64,000 nucleotides of DNA from Lobosporangium transversale (Eukaryota; Mortierellomycota; Mortierellomycetes; Mortierellales; Mortierellaceae). How positions within the stretch are numbered: the first letter of the stretch is position 1; each line of letters begins with the position of its first letter. The DNA lies in the NCBI RefSeq assembly GCF_002105155.1, contig NW_019028991.1, positions 310,001 to 374,000 of the forward strand. The letters are read 5' to 3'. A program made the translations under genes and the position numbers. The notes beneath the pieces were generated by a model that was not told the DNA's origin, did not search any database, and worked only from the letters and a program-made list of their open reading frames with translations. This document shows positions 1 through 12,376 of the stretch, one piece after another.

Positions 1-408
1 GCTCGAACGAGAAGACGATGAAGCTGGAAGTGAAGAAGATGCAGGATCTGTATGGCGGATTTTTCGCATTTTGACAGGTGAGTTTGGGTCATTGAGCGAT
101 GGAGAGGATACTATGTGATCACGAATGCTCTGATTCTTAACCTGATTTTCCTGCTCTCTAATTCTACTTCGTTCTCGGCTGTCTTCATCCGCGTCATGCG
201 TGCAACCATTACTGGAGGAGGAGAAGGAAGCGCGTCTCTTGTTTCCGTTGATATCGTCCGAAGAAGGTTTCCTTGTTATCCCGACACTGCTTGAAGAGGA
301 AGTCGCTCCGTTCAAGGGTTGATGCTGCCGTTGTTGGTGGTCATCCAGCTCAATGATCTCGCCCTCTTCAGCTTCAACAAGGTCATTCTGCAAAGGAGAA
401 GGAGACAT
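1..408 (-). CDS. Partial Ser-rich hypothetical protein, cut by left edge
   Basis: An ATG at 408 on the minus strand opens a frame that stays open for 136 codons to the window edge, so only the N-terminus is visible. It starts MSPSPLQNDLVEAEEGEIIE and continues as a low-complexity, hydrophilic sequence with runs of Ser, a KRRASFSSSS stretch and a basic KMRKIRH patch, as expected for a disordered regulatory or nuclear protein. No domain is visible and I do not recognise the family. Upstream (about 660-720) lies a pyrimidine/poly-T-rich stretch. It could be a first exon whose splice donor lies beyond the window. The call rests only on the long open frame and non-random composition. Confidence 0.5.
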   Translation of the reverse strand, partial: MSPSPLQNDLVEAEEGEIIELDDHQQRQHQPLNGATSSSSSVGITRKPSSDDINGNKRRASFSSSSNGCTHDADEDSRERSRIREQENQVKNQSIRDHIVSSPSLNDPNSPVKMRKIRHTDPASSSLPASSSSRSS

Positions 409-1762
409 AACGAGAACGAATTATGAGCAACGATGATTATTCTTATTTTATGTAGAAAGCACAACAGACAAGGGAAAATAGGCAGCAGCAGGCAGGTAGC
501 AAGGTAGTAAGGTCGCAGTCTTTACGGTGTAAGCAAAGAAAGGGATAAAGAGGTAGAGGGAAAAAAATTGAAGTGCTGAAAAAGCTAAAATCAAAAATAG
601 TGATGCAAGGAAAGAAGCTGGGGTGCGATGTGAGATAGATATTTCAAGTTGTATGATTCACTGTTTCTTGTTCTTGATTCTTTTTTTTTTCTTTTTTTTC
701 TTTTTCTTTTCTTTTGTCTTGTTACGTTGAAGTCAGGCAGAAGCACGGCGATGAGCCTAGAAATGAATCAAGCGCTTCTCCGTTGGATCTTGCGTGCGTT
801 TTGTTGATGTCAGAAGAGTAGTTTGATGAAAAGGGATTGATGTGGAAACGAGTCTTGAAAGGAGCCTCCGCAATTAAAAAGACTCTTAAGGGTACTACTG
901 AACATCAATTGATCACCTGATTGTAGGAAATTTTCATTTCCTATACGTGTGAGAATCATTATCATATTATTTTATGTCTGGTATGCCTATTCATCTGAAG
1001 CTGAGCTATTTCCTTATTTGTAGATATATATATATTCTACATGTACAATCTAATAAGGAAGAGAGAATGTAATAGCTTCTGTAGACATCAACAATAAATG
1101 AACTCTATGCCATTTAGGCTCGATAACAAATAAAGGCGAGCAAATCTTCCTCTTCCAATCACTTAAAGCGATAGAAACCCGTATTTATTTCAATTCAAGA
1201 ATGTTTAGTATCCAATTGATTCCGGACCAATAACAATCCTGCAATGTAGTAACGCGACTTGCAGCATAATGAAGAGCATAAATGGGATATCTTTCCAATT
1301 GCTGATGTGATTACATAAAAAAATCGAAAGAAATGAAAGGCAAATTAATATCAATCAACACACCGAGTTGTTAATAACAGCTTTACAACTGAAGCTAATG
1401 TGTATAAACACAAAATTGGCTTTATTGCTGCACGGCGCAACTTTCCTTTGAAAGCATCGGTTGCTACTTTAGGATCTTTCTCTTCTTATGAAATGCGTGT
1501 AATCTGTATTGTTTCGATTTCTATGCTCATTCATAAAGTGCTCACATTCAACAAACATACATTGAGACACGAATTAAAAAATTGCTCTCGTCTAACAAGT
1601 CTTCCGCCATTTTGATCTCCACATGCCGTGTCTTGTCGTGCACCTTCATTAAGATGCTTTATTTCTAATAAGACACCAAGAACAATAACGGAAGAACTAG
1701 ATTAGTGTTAATCAATATAAGGAAAATAGTAGTTGGCAGCCAAGATTTCCTTCGTTCAATCT

Positions 1763-1794
<32 letters not shown>

Positions 1795-2028
1795 TAAATA
1801 AATAAATATCAGCACTTTTCTTCTTCTTCTTCTTCCACTCTTCCTCAATACGAAAGTAGCCTTCGATCTTGACATTCTCCATATATCTCCCCAGCTTCTA
1901 ACGCAAAGGCCTGTAACACATTTCTTTGGTTATACTTGTTTCATTCCTTTTTTCTCTCACTGTCGCTTTAATTCAATTTTCCTTTTTCACGCATAAAAAA
2001 AACAAAAACAAAAGGCTTCTCCTTTGTC
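409..2028. other. Intergenic, no gene seen
   Basis: AT-rich sequence between the partial left-edge gene (minus) and the barrel protein (plus), so it should hold both promoters. I see no coding-like frame. It holds poly-T-rich DNA near 680-715 and a T-tract followed directly by an A-tract at about 1762-1794. A CTT repeat at about 1818-1835 lies in the presumed leader of the downstream gene. Confidence 0.6.
1762..1794. repeat. T(21)A(12) inverted homopolymer tract
   Basis: About 21 T are followed directly by about 12 A, which could fold as a simple hairpin on either strand. Similar T-then-A blocks occur near 18444, 29442 and 29790. Exact lengths of such tracts are often unreliable in assemblies. 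Confidence 0.8.
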
Positions 2029-2766
2029 ATGAAGTTCTCTCATTTTTCAACCCTCCTTTTTATAGTCATCATTGCTCTCATCGCCGTGGTTGAGGCTGGC
2101 AAGAGTAATAAGAAAAGGAAGCCCAATGCCCCTACACAAAGAGTCCGTTTCAACAGGAAGATGAATGGTGTGTCCACCTGGTTCAATGGACACGACCTAA
2201 AAGGCGTAAGTGTCCCATCTCTAAAACTGTAATATCAATTAAGATTTTGACAAGTGTTGGAAACTTTCGCGTGCTTCTCACAATGTACCTGAGAATGGAA
2301 CTTCTGGTACTTTTATTCAGCGATAGAATTTTATTCAGACATTAACTTTTTACTTTTATATATTTATGCGGATGGATGGATGGATCATATTTTTCGTTGT
2401 ATTTCTCTCGGTTTATTTCCTTGATAAAAAAAGGCTGCTTGCTATGGCACTCTATTGGGTAACAGCCACGTTGACGCTAAAGACGGCTGGTATATTGGAG
2501 CTGTTCGTATGAAGCACTATGTGGGTGGCTACCGCGCTGCTTGTTTTGAATGTGCTAGGATCACATCTGGACGTCGCTCAATTATTGTCCGTATTATCGA
2601 TGATTGCGCCGGTTGCAAACCCAACCAGATCGATTTAACGGCCTCCGCCTTCAAGGCTTTGGCTCCCCTGAGTCGCGGTGTCATTCACACTAAATACGAG
2701 TTTATCCGTTGCCCTTCTCGCGGAAACCTCAAATGGCCTAAATCCCCCAAGGCCCGTTCCAACTAG
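2029..2766 (+). CDS. Small secreted double-psi beta-barrel (expansin/RlpA-like) protein
   Basis: Two exons, 2029-2205 and 2434-2766, joined at GGC|GTAAGT ... AAAAAAG|GCT in phase 0, give 169 residues. The first ~23 residues are a clear signal peptide (hydrophobic FSTLLFIVIIALIAVVEA) followed by a Lys/Arg-rich spacer. The mature part has the barwin/RlpA-type layout: a TWFNGHDLKGAACYG opening, then CFECARI, then IIDDCAGCKPNQIDLTASAF, where VRIIDDCAGC followed by a DLTASAF-like segment is the typical second half of the fold. It ends in a basic KWPKSPKARSN tail. The length and lack of a carbohydrate-binding C-terminal domain resemble single-domain fungal expansin-like or barwin-like proteins, thought to act at cell walls. 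Enzymatic activity cannot be inferred. Confidence 0.85.
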
Positions 2767-3602
2767 ATACACTTTCCGGAAAACCTTTTTTTTTTTTTCT
2801 TTTTTTTAAGATGTACGAAAAAACGAAAAGTAGATGATTATGACAGATAGAGAGCGCAGAGAAAGAGAAAATAAGGCTGGTCCTTTATTTCTACATTGAA
2901 AAATTATGTAAAAAACAAATGCTACTTCACTCTTTGTTGATTTCCCTACGCAGTTATTTACAAGGCTGGCTTGGCAGTTGAGTGATTGATATTTTGGCAT
3001 TCGTCGCATACCAAAAAGAGGCACCACCTGTCAAACCAAAATTTTTTAATTGACAGCTCAATAAAAATGCAAAATTGGATGAGGCATTTTTGAACATCCT
3101 CTCGGGTACTCACAAATTCGCTAGCTGTCAGACCTTTTAAAAAATAAAGTCAAGCGCCACTGATAAGAAACCAATGGTACGGATAAATATACGTGTATAA
3201 TAGTTGCTTCGCTTACTCTCCTCGAAAGACGATGGCCATTCGCGACCAATGAAGCACGTCCAAGAAAGTAAAATGAAATATTCAGTAACTTGGAAACATG
3301 CAGCCGCATTATGAACGACATGTTCTGGGCATCATTGGGAAAAAAAAAAAAAAAAAAAAAAGAGGGTTTGGCAATCCGCATTTTGCCGTTGGGCACAAAG
3401 TGAAACCTCTTTTTATATGCGATATTGTTGATCACATCCTTCCAATGCAATTACAGCACTGGTTATGTAAATGAAAAAACTATTCTTGGAACCGAGGTAG
3501 TCGCACTTATTTCATGAGGGGTGTTTTAGTGCTATCAGCATCATTTTATTGGCGTAAAGACATGGGCCAAAACTAGAAAGGGAAGGGTGCGGAGAAGGAC
3601 CT
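2767..3602. other. Convergent 3' intergenic region
   Basis: Lies between the 3' ends of the barrel protein gene (plus) and FKS (minus). It holds a T-rich run at about 2786-2809 and an A-tract at about 3340-3361. No coding-like frame was found on either strand; the small frames here are low complexity. Confidence 0.6.
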
Positions 3603-6600
3603 TTAAATTGGAATGAGCTTTTCCAAGTGCTGAGGTAAGAGTTGCTGGAAGAACAAGGGCGCAATAATCATCATAATAAATGCTACAAATACCACAACGA
3701 ACAATATACCATATCTCCAAGCAACACGCCGGCGCTGCGCTCTTATCTTTGCAGGAAAAATGGGTGGTCGGATCTGCTTGCTGGGCCGTAGCCAGAACAA
3801 CATGATTGAATGCCAACGGTCCGCCCAAGGAATCAAGCAAGCTGGGAACAGCATAAACAAGATCAAGTGTCCCATAATGAAATCGCAAGAAAACATAGAC
3901 ATCTCAATTATCTTGCACAAGTACTCGCGAAGCGGCTGTGAGACTGCATGCAAGCCCAAACCACGGCCATGCCACTTGCCTGTCCACCAAGCACGGTTAG
4001 TCTCATCATGCTTGAATTCACGTGTCAAGAACATGGTTATCGTGACCTTGAAGGCAAATCGTTGGACAGAGATAGCTGCAATTACTCCTAACACCGCATG
4101 GGCAGCATTCCAAGCTTCCAATGCCCAAATTGCTTCGAAGAAGAATATTTGCGAGATGACTGCAATTGCATGCGCGATAGCAGCCATGATTGATCCAAAC
4201 TTGATACAGCACATATTCATGAGGGGCCCCAGGAGTAGTGATACCCCGAACAGGACCGCCAGTACGCCAGCATTAACTACTAGAGGACCAAGAGCAAAAA
4301 TCCCAACGCGAAGCAATCCACTTGTAAAGACAGCAGTACCATTGTTAGTGACCATGCTAGGAAAGGATCGGACAAACATGTAGCAAATAGTGCAGAGGCT
4401 CATCTGTATGAAAGGGAGGACGATCTCTGAGAAAAAAATAAGCAAAAAATTGGCTCTGGGAATGTCGCCGCCAAGTTTCTCTGAAGGATGTCCGAGCCTT
4501 TTACGCTTGTAACCTGTGATACGAGTGCGGAGGGTGCGACAATATGAAATCCATGACGAAACATGTGTCCTTGAGTTACCGCGGGAGAGCCATCTCAAAA
4601 ATTCGCGGTAGTCGATTAAAAAGTCTGTGAACGCAAATTGGTGGGGGTTAAAGATGAAGGGCGAAATAATCAGCGCCAGGACTGAGACCCAGAAGTATAT
4701 CAGATGAGGAACCCACATAGTGAGCGATGCAAAGATCAGCATGATGAGCATGCGTATGCCCAAGTACAGCGAAGGTCCAGCAAAACGGGGGTAGAGCAGC
4801 GCAAAGGGTGTCCGGGTCGTTGCGAATCCACGGCCGGTGGCAATATAACGAGCTCCACCGAACGACAGGTTGGTCAAAATCGAATTGGCGTAGATTTGTG
4901 TCACAAATACCTCAAACAAAGGCGAAAGCGACATGAAATGTTTTCCTAGACGGATGATGCTCCTAGCAAAGCCGCGCTCCATGAATTCCTGAAGAAACAG
5001 AGGCAAGAAGGCAATAAAGAAGACAAGGAATATGGAAAGAACACAGCGCTTGATCCAGTCGTACACAGGCACCAAGTTCACACAGCTATCTTGTGCAATA
5101 TCAGAACAAACTTCGACCGATGATGCCATAGCACCGATAAAGAGCATTGAGAATAAGAAGAGTTGGATTGAAAGCATAATGAATATGTTGTTAACATGGA
5201 ATCCAGGGTGAGCATAGTAGAAAGTAAGGAAGCGATCGAGCGGTAGCTGTGTCCCCAAGTAATAATACTCTCGCGATAGCATTTGCTCTCCCATCCCAGT
5301 GCCGATCTTGGTGTTAAAATTGAGGATAGAGCCGAATCCAAGGTCGCGACCCTTCCCGCACTGAATATACTCTGTGTGCTTGATCCTCCCACCGCGGCTG
5401 AAAGCCATCATACCAGCATAGATATCTTCGTTCAAATGCAAGCCCTTCTGTGCCTTACTGACGCCTAGGTTATTAATCATCAATGAATCATAAATTAACC
5501 TGATATTCATCATGCTTAATGTCAACATTGTTAGTCCCACAAACAGCTGTATCCTTACCCCCGCGTGTAGACATGAAGATAAAGTTGAGGAAATCAGGAT
5601 GTCCATAATGCAGTTTGCCACCAATTTTGGCCATCATGCGCTGAGTCAACGTGCCAAATGTCTGCTCTTTTCCAGCAGCAACATCTCCCAAAACGCCAAT
5701 ATTCTCCGAGAAAATGTACTCGCGAGCACCAACAATGGCCACAGGCTCAGGTACATCCTTGGATTCGATCTGAGGCGAATAAGGAGATACTCCAGGGGTA
5801 TGATATTGCTCAAATTCCCCAAGGACATTGCGAATCTTGAGAGTTTCCTCTAGATAATTGTCTTGGTTGGCATCGACTAACTGGATATACTCGCCTCGAG
5901 AAAAAACGATGGCGTGGTTTTGGTTGTCTGACTTGCCATCTCCTAGGATAGGGTTGCCAGGAAGGCGAATCATGAAACGAGGCTTACGCTTGCCGTCCGG
6001 CAGTACCTCACATTGACCATCAATAAGCACTGAGTACACAATAGGCTCCTCTCCTTCGACATCCGACGGGTGCTCATCAAGATACGTGATCTGAAGCTGA
6101 GGGTAAGCGCGTAATAAAAACTCGGCGTTCTCTGCTTCCTCCTTGCTGAATTTTGTATATCGCTGCATGGAGACTAAGAATTTAAACTTCTGTCGTGAAA
6201 GCCGGTCAAGCTCGCGTTCTAAGCGATCCCCATTTCCGCCGAATTGCTGTACCACGGCAGGATTTTCGACACGATAGAGGAGTTTGATGGCCTTGGAGTA
6301 GTTCATAAACCCAGAAACAGTGCGATACAGCGTTTGTGCACGGAGGGATGCCCAGATACGGGTGCGAAGAGTGTACTCAGGTGCAGCAGACTTGAAACCG
6401 ATACAGTAAAAAGGAAGGTCGTCGCTTTTGACCTTGCCCATATCTTTCATGCTACCCTTCTCGCTGTCCAGACCAGTACTGCTGGCGGCACTTCCAAACA
6501 TTGTCGACTCCTCCGCCAAGATTTTTGTATCCCTGACAAAGTTGTCCCATTCGACAGGGTGGAGCTGCTTCAAATATTCCAACAGTGTGACGCGACTATT

Positions 6601-9242
6601 CTGGTCTTCTTCTCTGATGACTTCACGGAGTGAGAGAAGAGTTTTTTCGGAATAATGAGGGACTAGTACCGTAAATGTAGGCATTTTATCGACAGGGAGT
6701 GGCTCGTGAATAGGAGTGGCGAGCGACTGGGCAAAAAAGGTGATGCGTCGCTCGGCCTCTGAGTGCTTAGGGTAGAATTCAGTCTGAAGTGAGGAGTCCT
6801 CTTGGGCCACGAAAAAAATGGGAGCCTTGAGCGTACGCTTGATTTCGTTCTCAGACGGCACCTGCTGGTAAAGGAGGCGCTGCACGTGCTCGATAGATAA
6901 TAAATGCTCACGATACATCGAAATGACAATCGCGTTCCAGATTTGCGAGCAAAGGACCTTGGGTTTATACTTGATGTCCATATCAGCGGCAGCCAAGATT
7001 TTGGCATATATGCGTTTTGGTAAACGAGAGAAGATATCGCGCCATGGTGTCCAAACAGAGATCCCGAGTTTAAACGAAAGGAAGACAGAGAAAATTGTGT
7101 TCCATATGACATACCACAGATATGTATCCAGAAAGAACAACACAAAGTCTACAACGAGCATGACAATGATGGTAAAGACAGGCATAATATTACAGAGCGA
7201 TTGCCCAATAAATTTATCCTTACAGTTGAGGATACGTTGGGAATACAAAACTTTGAGGGGTTCTTTGAAGGACCGTGCAAGGAAGAAGTATGATTCGACC
7301 ATCTTGCAAGCAAAAATAAGAGTCCAGAGGAAATATGAAAGCGCGCGACTTGACCGGTTGAGCTTAGGGAAGGAAGCAGTGAAGGTTTGCGAGGCCAGAT
7401 TCTTCCGAGTCGCCTTTGTGAAAGCTCCAAAAAGCTGGTTTGATGGAACGATGGCAAAAACTAGAGTAGTAATAAGCGAGATAGTAAGCTGAGTGATGCC
7501 GACAATCATGGAAGCTGTGCCAGTACGACTGATACCGCAGACGTATACTGAAGGGCCGGCATTAAGGACTAGCACCACGACAAGGATTGCTAGTCGACGT
7601 ACTAACATCGAAGAGTTGCTCCATGTTAAAGGAATAAACATGAATTCACAAATGACGCCAAGTAGCATAATCAGTGTGGCGATGGCTCCTCCAAGTGCAA
7701 CGATAGAGTAATGGACACCTTCTCCATCTATTTCCTTATCCATGTAAATAAAGCTAGAGTTCCAAGCCGTAAAGTACCAAAAAGGGACAACATGGATGAT
7801 CCAAATGCGCGTAAAGTTGACGGCCAAATGGAGCCAGGTCCGCTTCTCAATATAAGTCTTGCGGAATGCGGACTCCCAATTCACTTGGTTGAGAACCATC
7901 CAGCGTTTGCCAATGTGTATATCCACTAGCCTTGTTTTGTCCTTAAGTTGAATGCGTGCGATGCCCTCAGGGCTCCAGAATGCCTGGTTGATGTCATCGT
8001 AGCCAATCACAGAGCTGTGATCTCGTTCACGCTTGACATATTTACCTCCCTGGATTTCATAGGACTGGTTGCGGATGAATCGGTAGATGGGCATAACAAT
8101 ATTACGGAGGTACTCTCCTTCTATAACAGGATTCTCCAGCTGTTGGCATTCAGGTGACAGGTAGTAATCCTCAGCACACTTATAGATGAAGCAGAGACAC
8201 TCAGGTAAGAATCGGATTTGTGCCCCTTCTCCCCAAAGTAAGAGATAGAGCGCGACTTGACGAGCGCGGTCAAAGTGTGACATTTGATTCATTTTTGTCT
8301 TCCAGTGTTCCTCGGCCATTGCAAGGTTTTCATGGGCTTCAATGCTGACGGCGCCAGGTTGCGGAGCCATATAGTCGCGGTTCACCTTCTTGTCCTTCCC
8401 TGGAGCTGAGTGATAACCCATATGGTCATCTAGATCCAGCTGCGCCGCAAAGTACCACTTACGGTAGTTGGCATGCTCTCCTCCAATGTAATCTGCATGG
8501 ACTGTTGTTAATGCCTGTACAGGGCTCATTCGAGACGCCCTCGAATCAAGCATGGTCATGAATGCTTCATATTGGTTACGCATGTTGTCAGCCTGGAAGC
8601 CGAATTTCCTGGTTAAATCAAGCATAATTCCTTCGATCTCCTCGCGCGTTAGAGGCACCTGCTTCTCAATGGTCCATGAAGGGTAAGGATTCGGTGGTGG
8701 TTGAGAGGACATTTGGATGTTATCTGCGGAAGAGAGGTTCCCATATTGATATTGTTGACCAGGGAGAAGGCTACGTTTGCTTTCAAGAAGAGACAGGAGT
8801 GCTTCAGAGGATGGCGCATAGCCGATATAGCGACCATCGTCAGGGCCACGAAGAGGGCCAAAGAGATCAATTTCAGAAGCCCCAGTTGGATACTGTGGGT
8901 CCTCTGAGCTAGAAAAATACGTTCCGCTGTACGTTTGAGAAGCTCTCGTTTGTTCGCTCTCTGGTCGATCTATAAAATTCAAAGCAAACCACTACTATTA
9001 AGTATAGTTGGAGATCGACAAGAGACTGTAGGCTTCAGAGCCTGTGCTGTAGTGCATGTTCGTATCTCTTTTCTGGTGTCAACTCATTGAATACTGTAAG
9101 ACATACCAGTACTCATTCTAAAACCTGCTACTGGGGGGTAGACAAGAGAACGCTGGGAGCTAGAGGAATTATCTGTTTCTCTCCTCGGCAAATCATGCTC
9201 ATTATATTGGGGATAAGGTAGTTGTGATGTTGACGAGTTCAT
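3603..9242 (-). CDS. FKS1: 1,3-beta-glucan synthase catalytic subunit (FKS family)
   Basis: Three exons on the minus strand, 9242-9107, 8969-5559 and 5464-3603, give 1802 residues, the usual FKS length. The joins are ACTG|GTATGT...TATAG|ATCGAC (phase 1) and GGGG|GTAAGG...CCTAG|GCGTC (phase 1). The second restores the conserved [20 protein letters not shown] block. The enzyme makes cell-wall beta-1,3-glucan from UDP-glucose in the plasma membrane and is normally activated by Rho1. Visible landmarks are the N-terminal FKS1 domain, a first membrane cluster, the long cytosolic GT48 domain (for example GKGRDLGFGSILNF and GMGEQMLSREYYYLGTQLP), then many membrane segments. The echinocandin hot-spot 1 equivalent reads FLARSFKEP (residues 608-616) and hot spot 2 DWIKRCVL (1318-1325). 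I chose ATG 9242 over the in-frame ATG at 9281 because the latter would add an AT-rich hydrophobic leader. The symbol is by family; paralogue identity is not testable here. Confidence 0.96.
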
Positions 9243-10154
9243 AATATTAAAAATTAAATATATATGCTGAAGGGAGAGCAATAGTTAAGATTGTGTCTAT
9301 ACGATATGCGCCTGAAATATGCTATTGCCTGGATTAGTTGATGTCTGAGAAGTGGGGTGACCAAGTAAGATGAAAAGAAATAGAGGTTGGATAACAATAT
9401 ATAAGCGTAGTTAGATATATAATATTAGGTTTAATAACCAAACAATTATGGAATAAACAGACGATGTGTCAAGGAAATGCGAAGGTGAAAATAAAGAAGT
9501 GAGAAAGATGAAGAAGAAAGAGTGAGGGAAAGCGCTCAGAGAACTTAGAGAATGAAGAACAAGAACAGGAGCAAGAAATAATTTTGTGATCTCGATTCCA
9601 CCTGCAGAGCACAACAGGGAATGCCATACGTGTTTTGGGTAAATAACTTAAAAACGGCAGTGAGTTAATGTTGTTGACCAACATCAGATTGACGATGCTA
9701 AAGCCGTCATTGTTACCCCGTGTTGTTTATCAATGGCTATAGATATCGTACTATTAAATTGCCTACTTCAGCCCTGAAGTTACATCTCCATTGGTTCTGG
9801 ATATCTATACTAGTGGGATTGCTTGAGCCTGGGTTCTTAATACGGAGGTAAAGTAGTAATGCCAGAAAATATTTCAGCTCATGGTGTCCCCCGGACCTCC
9901 AAGCATTTGTCACTATATAATCTCATCCCTGCGCATCCTTCTTAACCTCACATATCCAAATGAGTCTCTCCGATACCGCCTCGAAACAGGTTCCCAGGAG
10001 GCTCTACGAAGAAAAACAAAAGCAAAGAATAAGGTGTAGATGGGTCTCTGTGTGTATATCCCTTTACAATTTCGGTGATGACCATGTATGGCCCTAAAAA
10101 GCAGCGCGGGCGATTTTAATATGTGGATTTTGCAACTTCAATTCAGCATGGATT

Positions 10155-10448
10155 TCAGCGTAAAAAGGATTTATTTATAAGAATCAATAGAAATAATGTT
10201 TGTGGAATGAATAGCATACAAATTGTGTTTGCTCCCTGAGCTGTTTGTACGACATCAAGCTCGGTGTCCACAAAGTCATCTCTGACGACACCGCGTGTAA
10301 TGTTGTTCTTCGATAGCAACTCCAAACCGCTGCTCCTACCACCAGAGAGGAGTAATAAATTGTTTAAGACTGAGGATAAGTGCTGAAGTGTCCTACACGA
10401 TGTATCAGTACATTGAGAGGAACAGCAGCAGTAGTGATTAATGTCCAA
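10155..10448 (-). other. Unassigned coding-like frame
   Basis: A minus-strand open frame of 97 codons. Its middle looks like real protein (short motifs GGRSSGLELL and RDDFVDTELDVV), while both ends are Cys/Leu-rich and unlike coding sequence. No convincing partner exon was found upstream or downstream. It may be an exon remnant of a lost gene, or chance. Confidence 0.2.
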
Positions 10449-11752
10449 GACTCGAGGACCGTTGAGAAGATGGAAAAGAATTATCTTAAAAAAAAAGTGT
10501 TCCTGAATTTGTGTTATTTGTGTTGTTTAGGTTAGCTGCAACTTTGATCTCATTTTTTGTACTCATTAAGACGCAATCTTTTTTTTGTAATCTTCTTGCA
10601 TTATCAATGCGTGTGCCTGCAGGCAAATTTATTCCATCCTTCCAAAGACCACTAAGATGAAGATATTTTTGTTTTCTTTCCTTAGATCTTTATCATGGAA
10701 TCAATCCATATCTCTTAATTTCTCAATTCACATGGATGGCATGAATACAATGCAGTGTAAGAAGGAACGGTTTTTCGAAATGATGACTTCTAATTATCAC
10801 CTTTTTACTCTCATTCCTACTTCAAGGCAGAACGCTCTATCGCGATCAAGCCATGCTTGCGTTCTAAAGTCAACGGCGATAAACAATGCCTCACTTAGCT
10901 TTTTCTGACTTGTTATTCCTTCTATTGTTTACATTTTAGACAGCACTTTTTTACTGTTACTCAATCATTCCCTGTCCGTATATTTTTGAGACATTGACAA
11001 GGCACGTTGTACTCTTATTGTCACTTCTGTGTTGGGAGAAAGACCAAATGCACATCTCACCTATGCTCAGTATCAGTCTAACTCAACAATTATCTTGTGA
11101 TGCCACCATGTCTCTACCCAATTGCAATCTTAGCTCAACTATCATCAAATACACTATCCTGGCCCCAAGGAGTAAATTTCATCAAAAGCGTAACGTATCA
11201 GGCCAAAACAATAGCTTCAAATACGATGAATTCCTTCTCTGAAGCAGATTGTAGACACGACTTTGTTCTCCTGAAAGACTTCGGATTGAACACAGCCTGT
11301 ACCGGATTTTTTTTTTTTTTATTTTTATTTTTTTAAAAAAAAACTACTCGCCTCCTAAGATGAAGCTTTTGGTGCCGTCTGTATTTCAAACTCAAATTTT
11401 ATTACTGTGTATGGATTTACACAGGTCGGTCAATATATTCTTCAACCACGGCGGACACATGAAGGCGACAGGTTATTTAATCTCGAGCTCTGTTGCGCTT
11501 CAGCACTCAATTATTTGAATCAGTATAGATTATCTAGGATAGCGTCCAAAGCGCGTAAGATACCTCCAAAAGCAATGAATGCACGACGAACAACTACAAG
11601 GTAACCACTGCTAGCACATACTTCGAGACACCAAATTGTACATCAGATCCATTGCTTCACGCAAAATTCTAGTTGAATATCCCAATAACGATCATAATTC
11701 GACTCTGAGTCCAGGATGACTTCATTTGCGGATCGAAATTGGAGTGTGTTGA

Positions 11753-11971
11753 TTTTACGACATCTACATTTATAAACGATATATTACTGAAACGGCTTGT
11801 TGGGCCTCTGACCACGCCGATCGCATCAAAGAGATCGTTCCATACTTGATTCCAGCCCTCTTTTCAAAGTCTGGCTGTAGACCTGTTACCCTCCACACTT
11901 TCCCGGAGGTTTGCTCCAGACAATTTGAGCCCATGGTCTGGAGGTATTGCTTATGGATGGTCTCAACCTAA
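11753..11971 (+). pseudogene. Coding-like fragment, probable gene relic
   Basis: The plus-strand frame is open from 11753 to a TAA at 11969-11971, without a start codon. From 11795 on it has well-mixed amino acids (for example ASDHADRIKEIVPYLIPALF, then CRPVTLHTFPEVC and EPMVWRYCLW), unlike surrounding AT-rich noise. No flanking exon with matching phase was found, so I call it a relic of an unrecognised protein gene. Confidence 0.3.
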
Positions 11972-12376
11972 GTGGACAATATTTTAACGTTTATCGGGTT
12001 CGCGAATTCTATTGGTTCAAGCTCCAAAAATGCCGTCGCTGACGGATATTACGAGTAATGAAACCCATCCGTATGTCCTTTCAACAAGCTTTCCTTGAGT
12101 AAGTCTGACGTTACCTTCCATCATTTCTACTTACATAAAAGATTGTATGATGCTCACGCTAAATTGTGTTGCATCAGAGGCCGCTCTTTCTGTTCCAAGA
12201 ATCATTGGAACACAGTTGGACACATGTCTTGCGACAACGAAAAGGCAGACGTTTATGGCATTACCTCCACATGAGCACTGGGGTTTCTATAGATGTGGCT
12301 TAGACAAGCAAACGAAGCGTTATTTTTTTTGGACATCTCTTCAAAATTAAGTTCTTCCCTTTTGATTCAGTACAAG

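Larger units (their letters stand above)
9243..12376. other. Gene-poor stretch with decayed coding-like scraps
   Basis: About 3.1 kb between the start of FKS (minus) and RPS27 (plus). No complete gene is supported. Two scraps that look coding are listed separately (10155-10448 minus, 11753-11971 plus). Frames near 10994-11336, 11407-11604 and 12147-12350 have protein-like stretches but no splice-consistent partners. A T/A-rich run lies at about 11307-11343. The 5' part holds the FKS promoter. Confidence 0.5.

Noticed and set aside
3760-8912. Many plus- and minus-strand open frames of 60-207 codons overlapping FKS
   Set aside because: They are shadows of the long FKS coding exons in other frames and show no family motifs.
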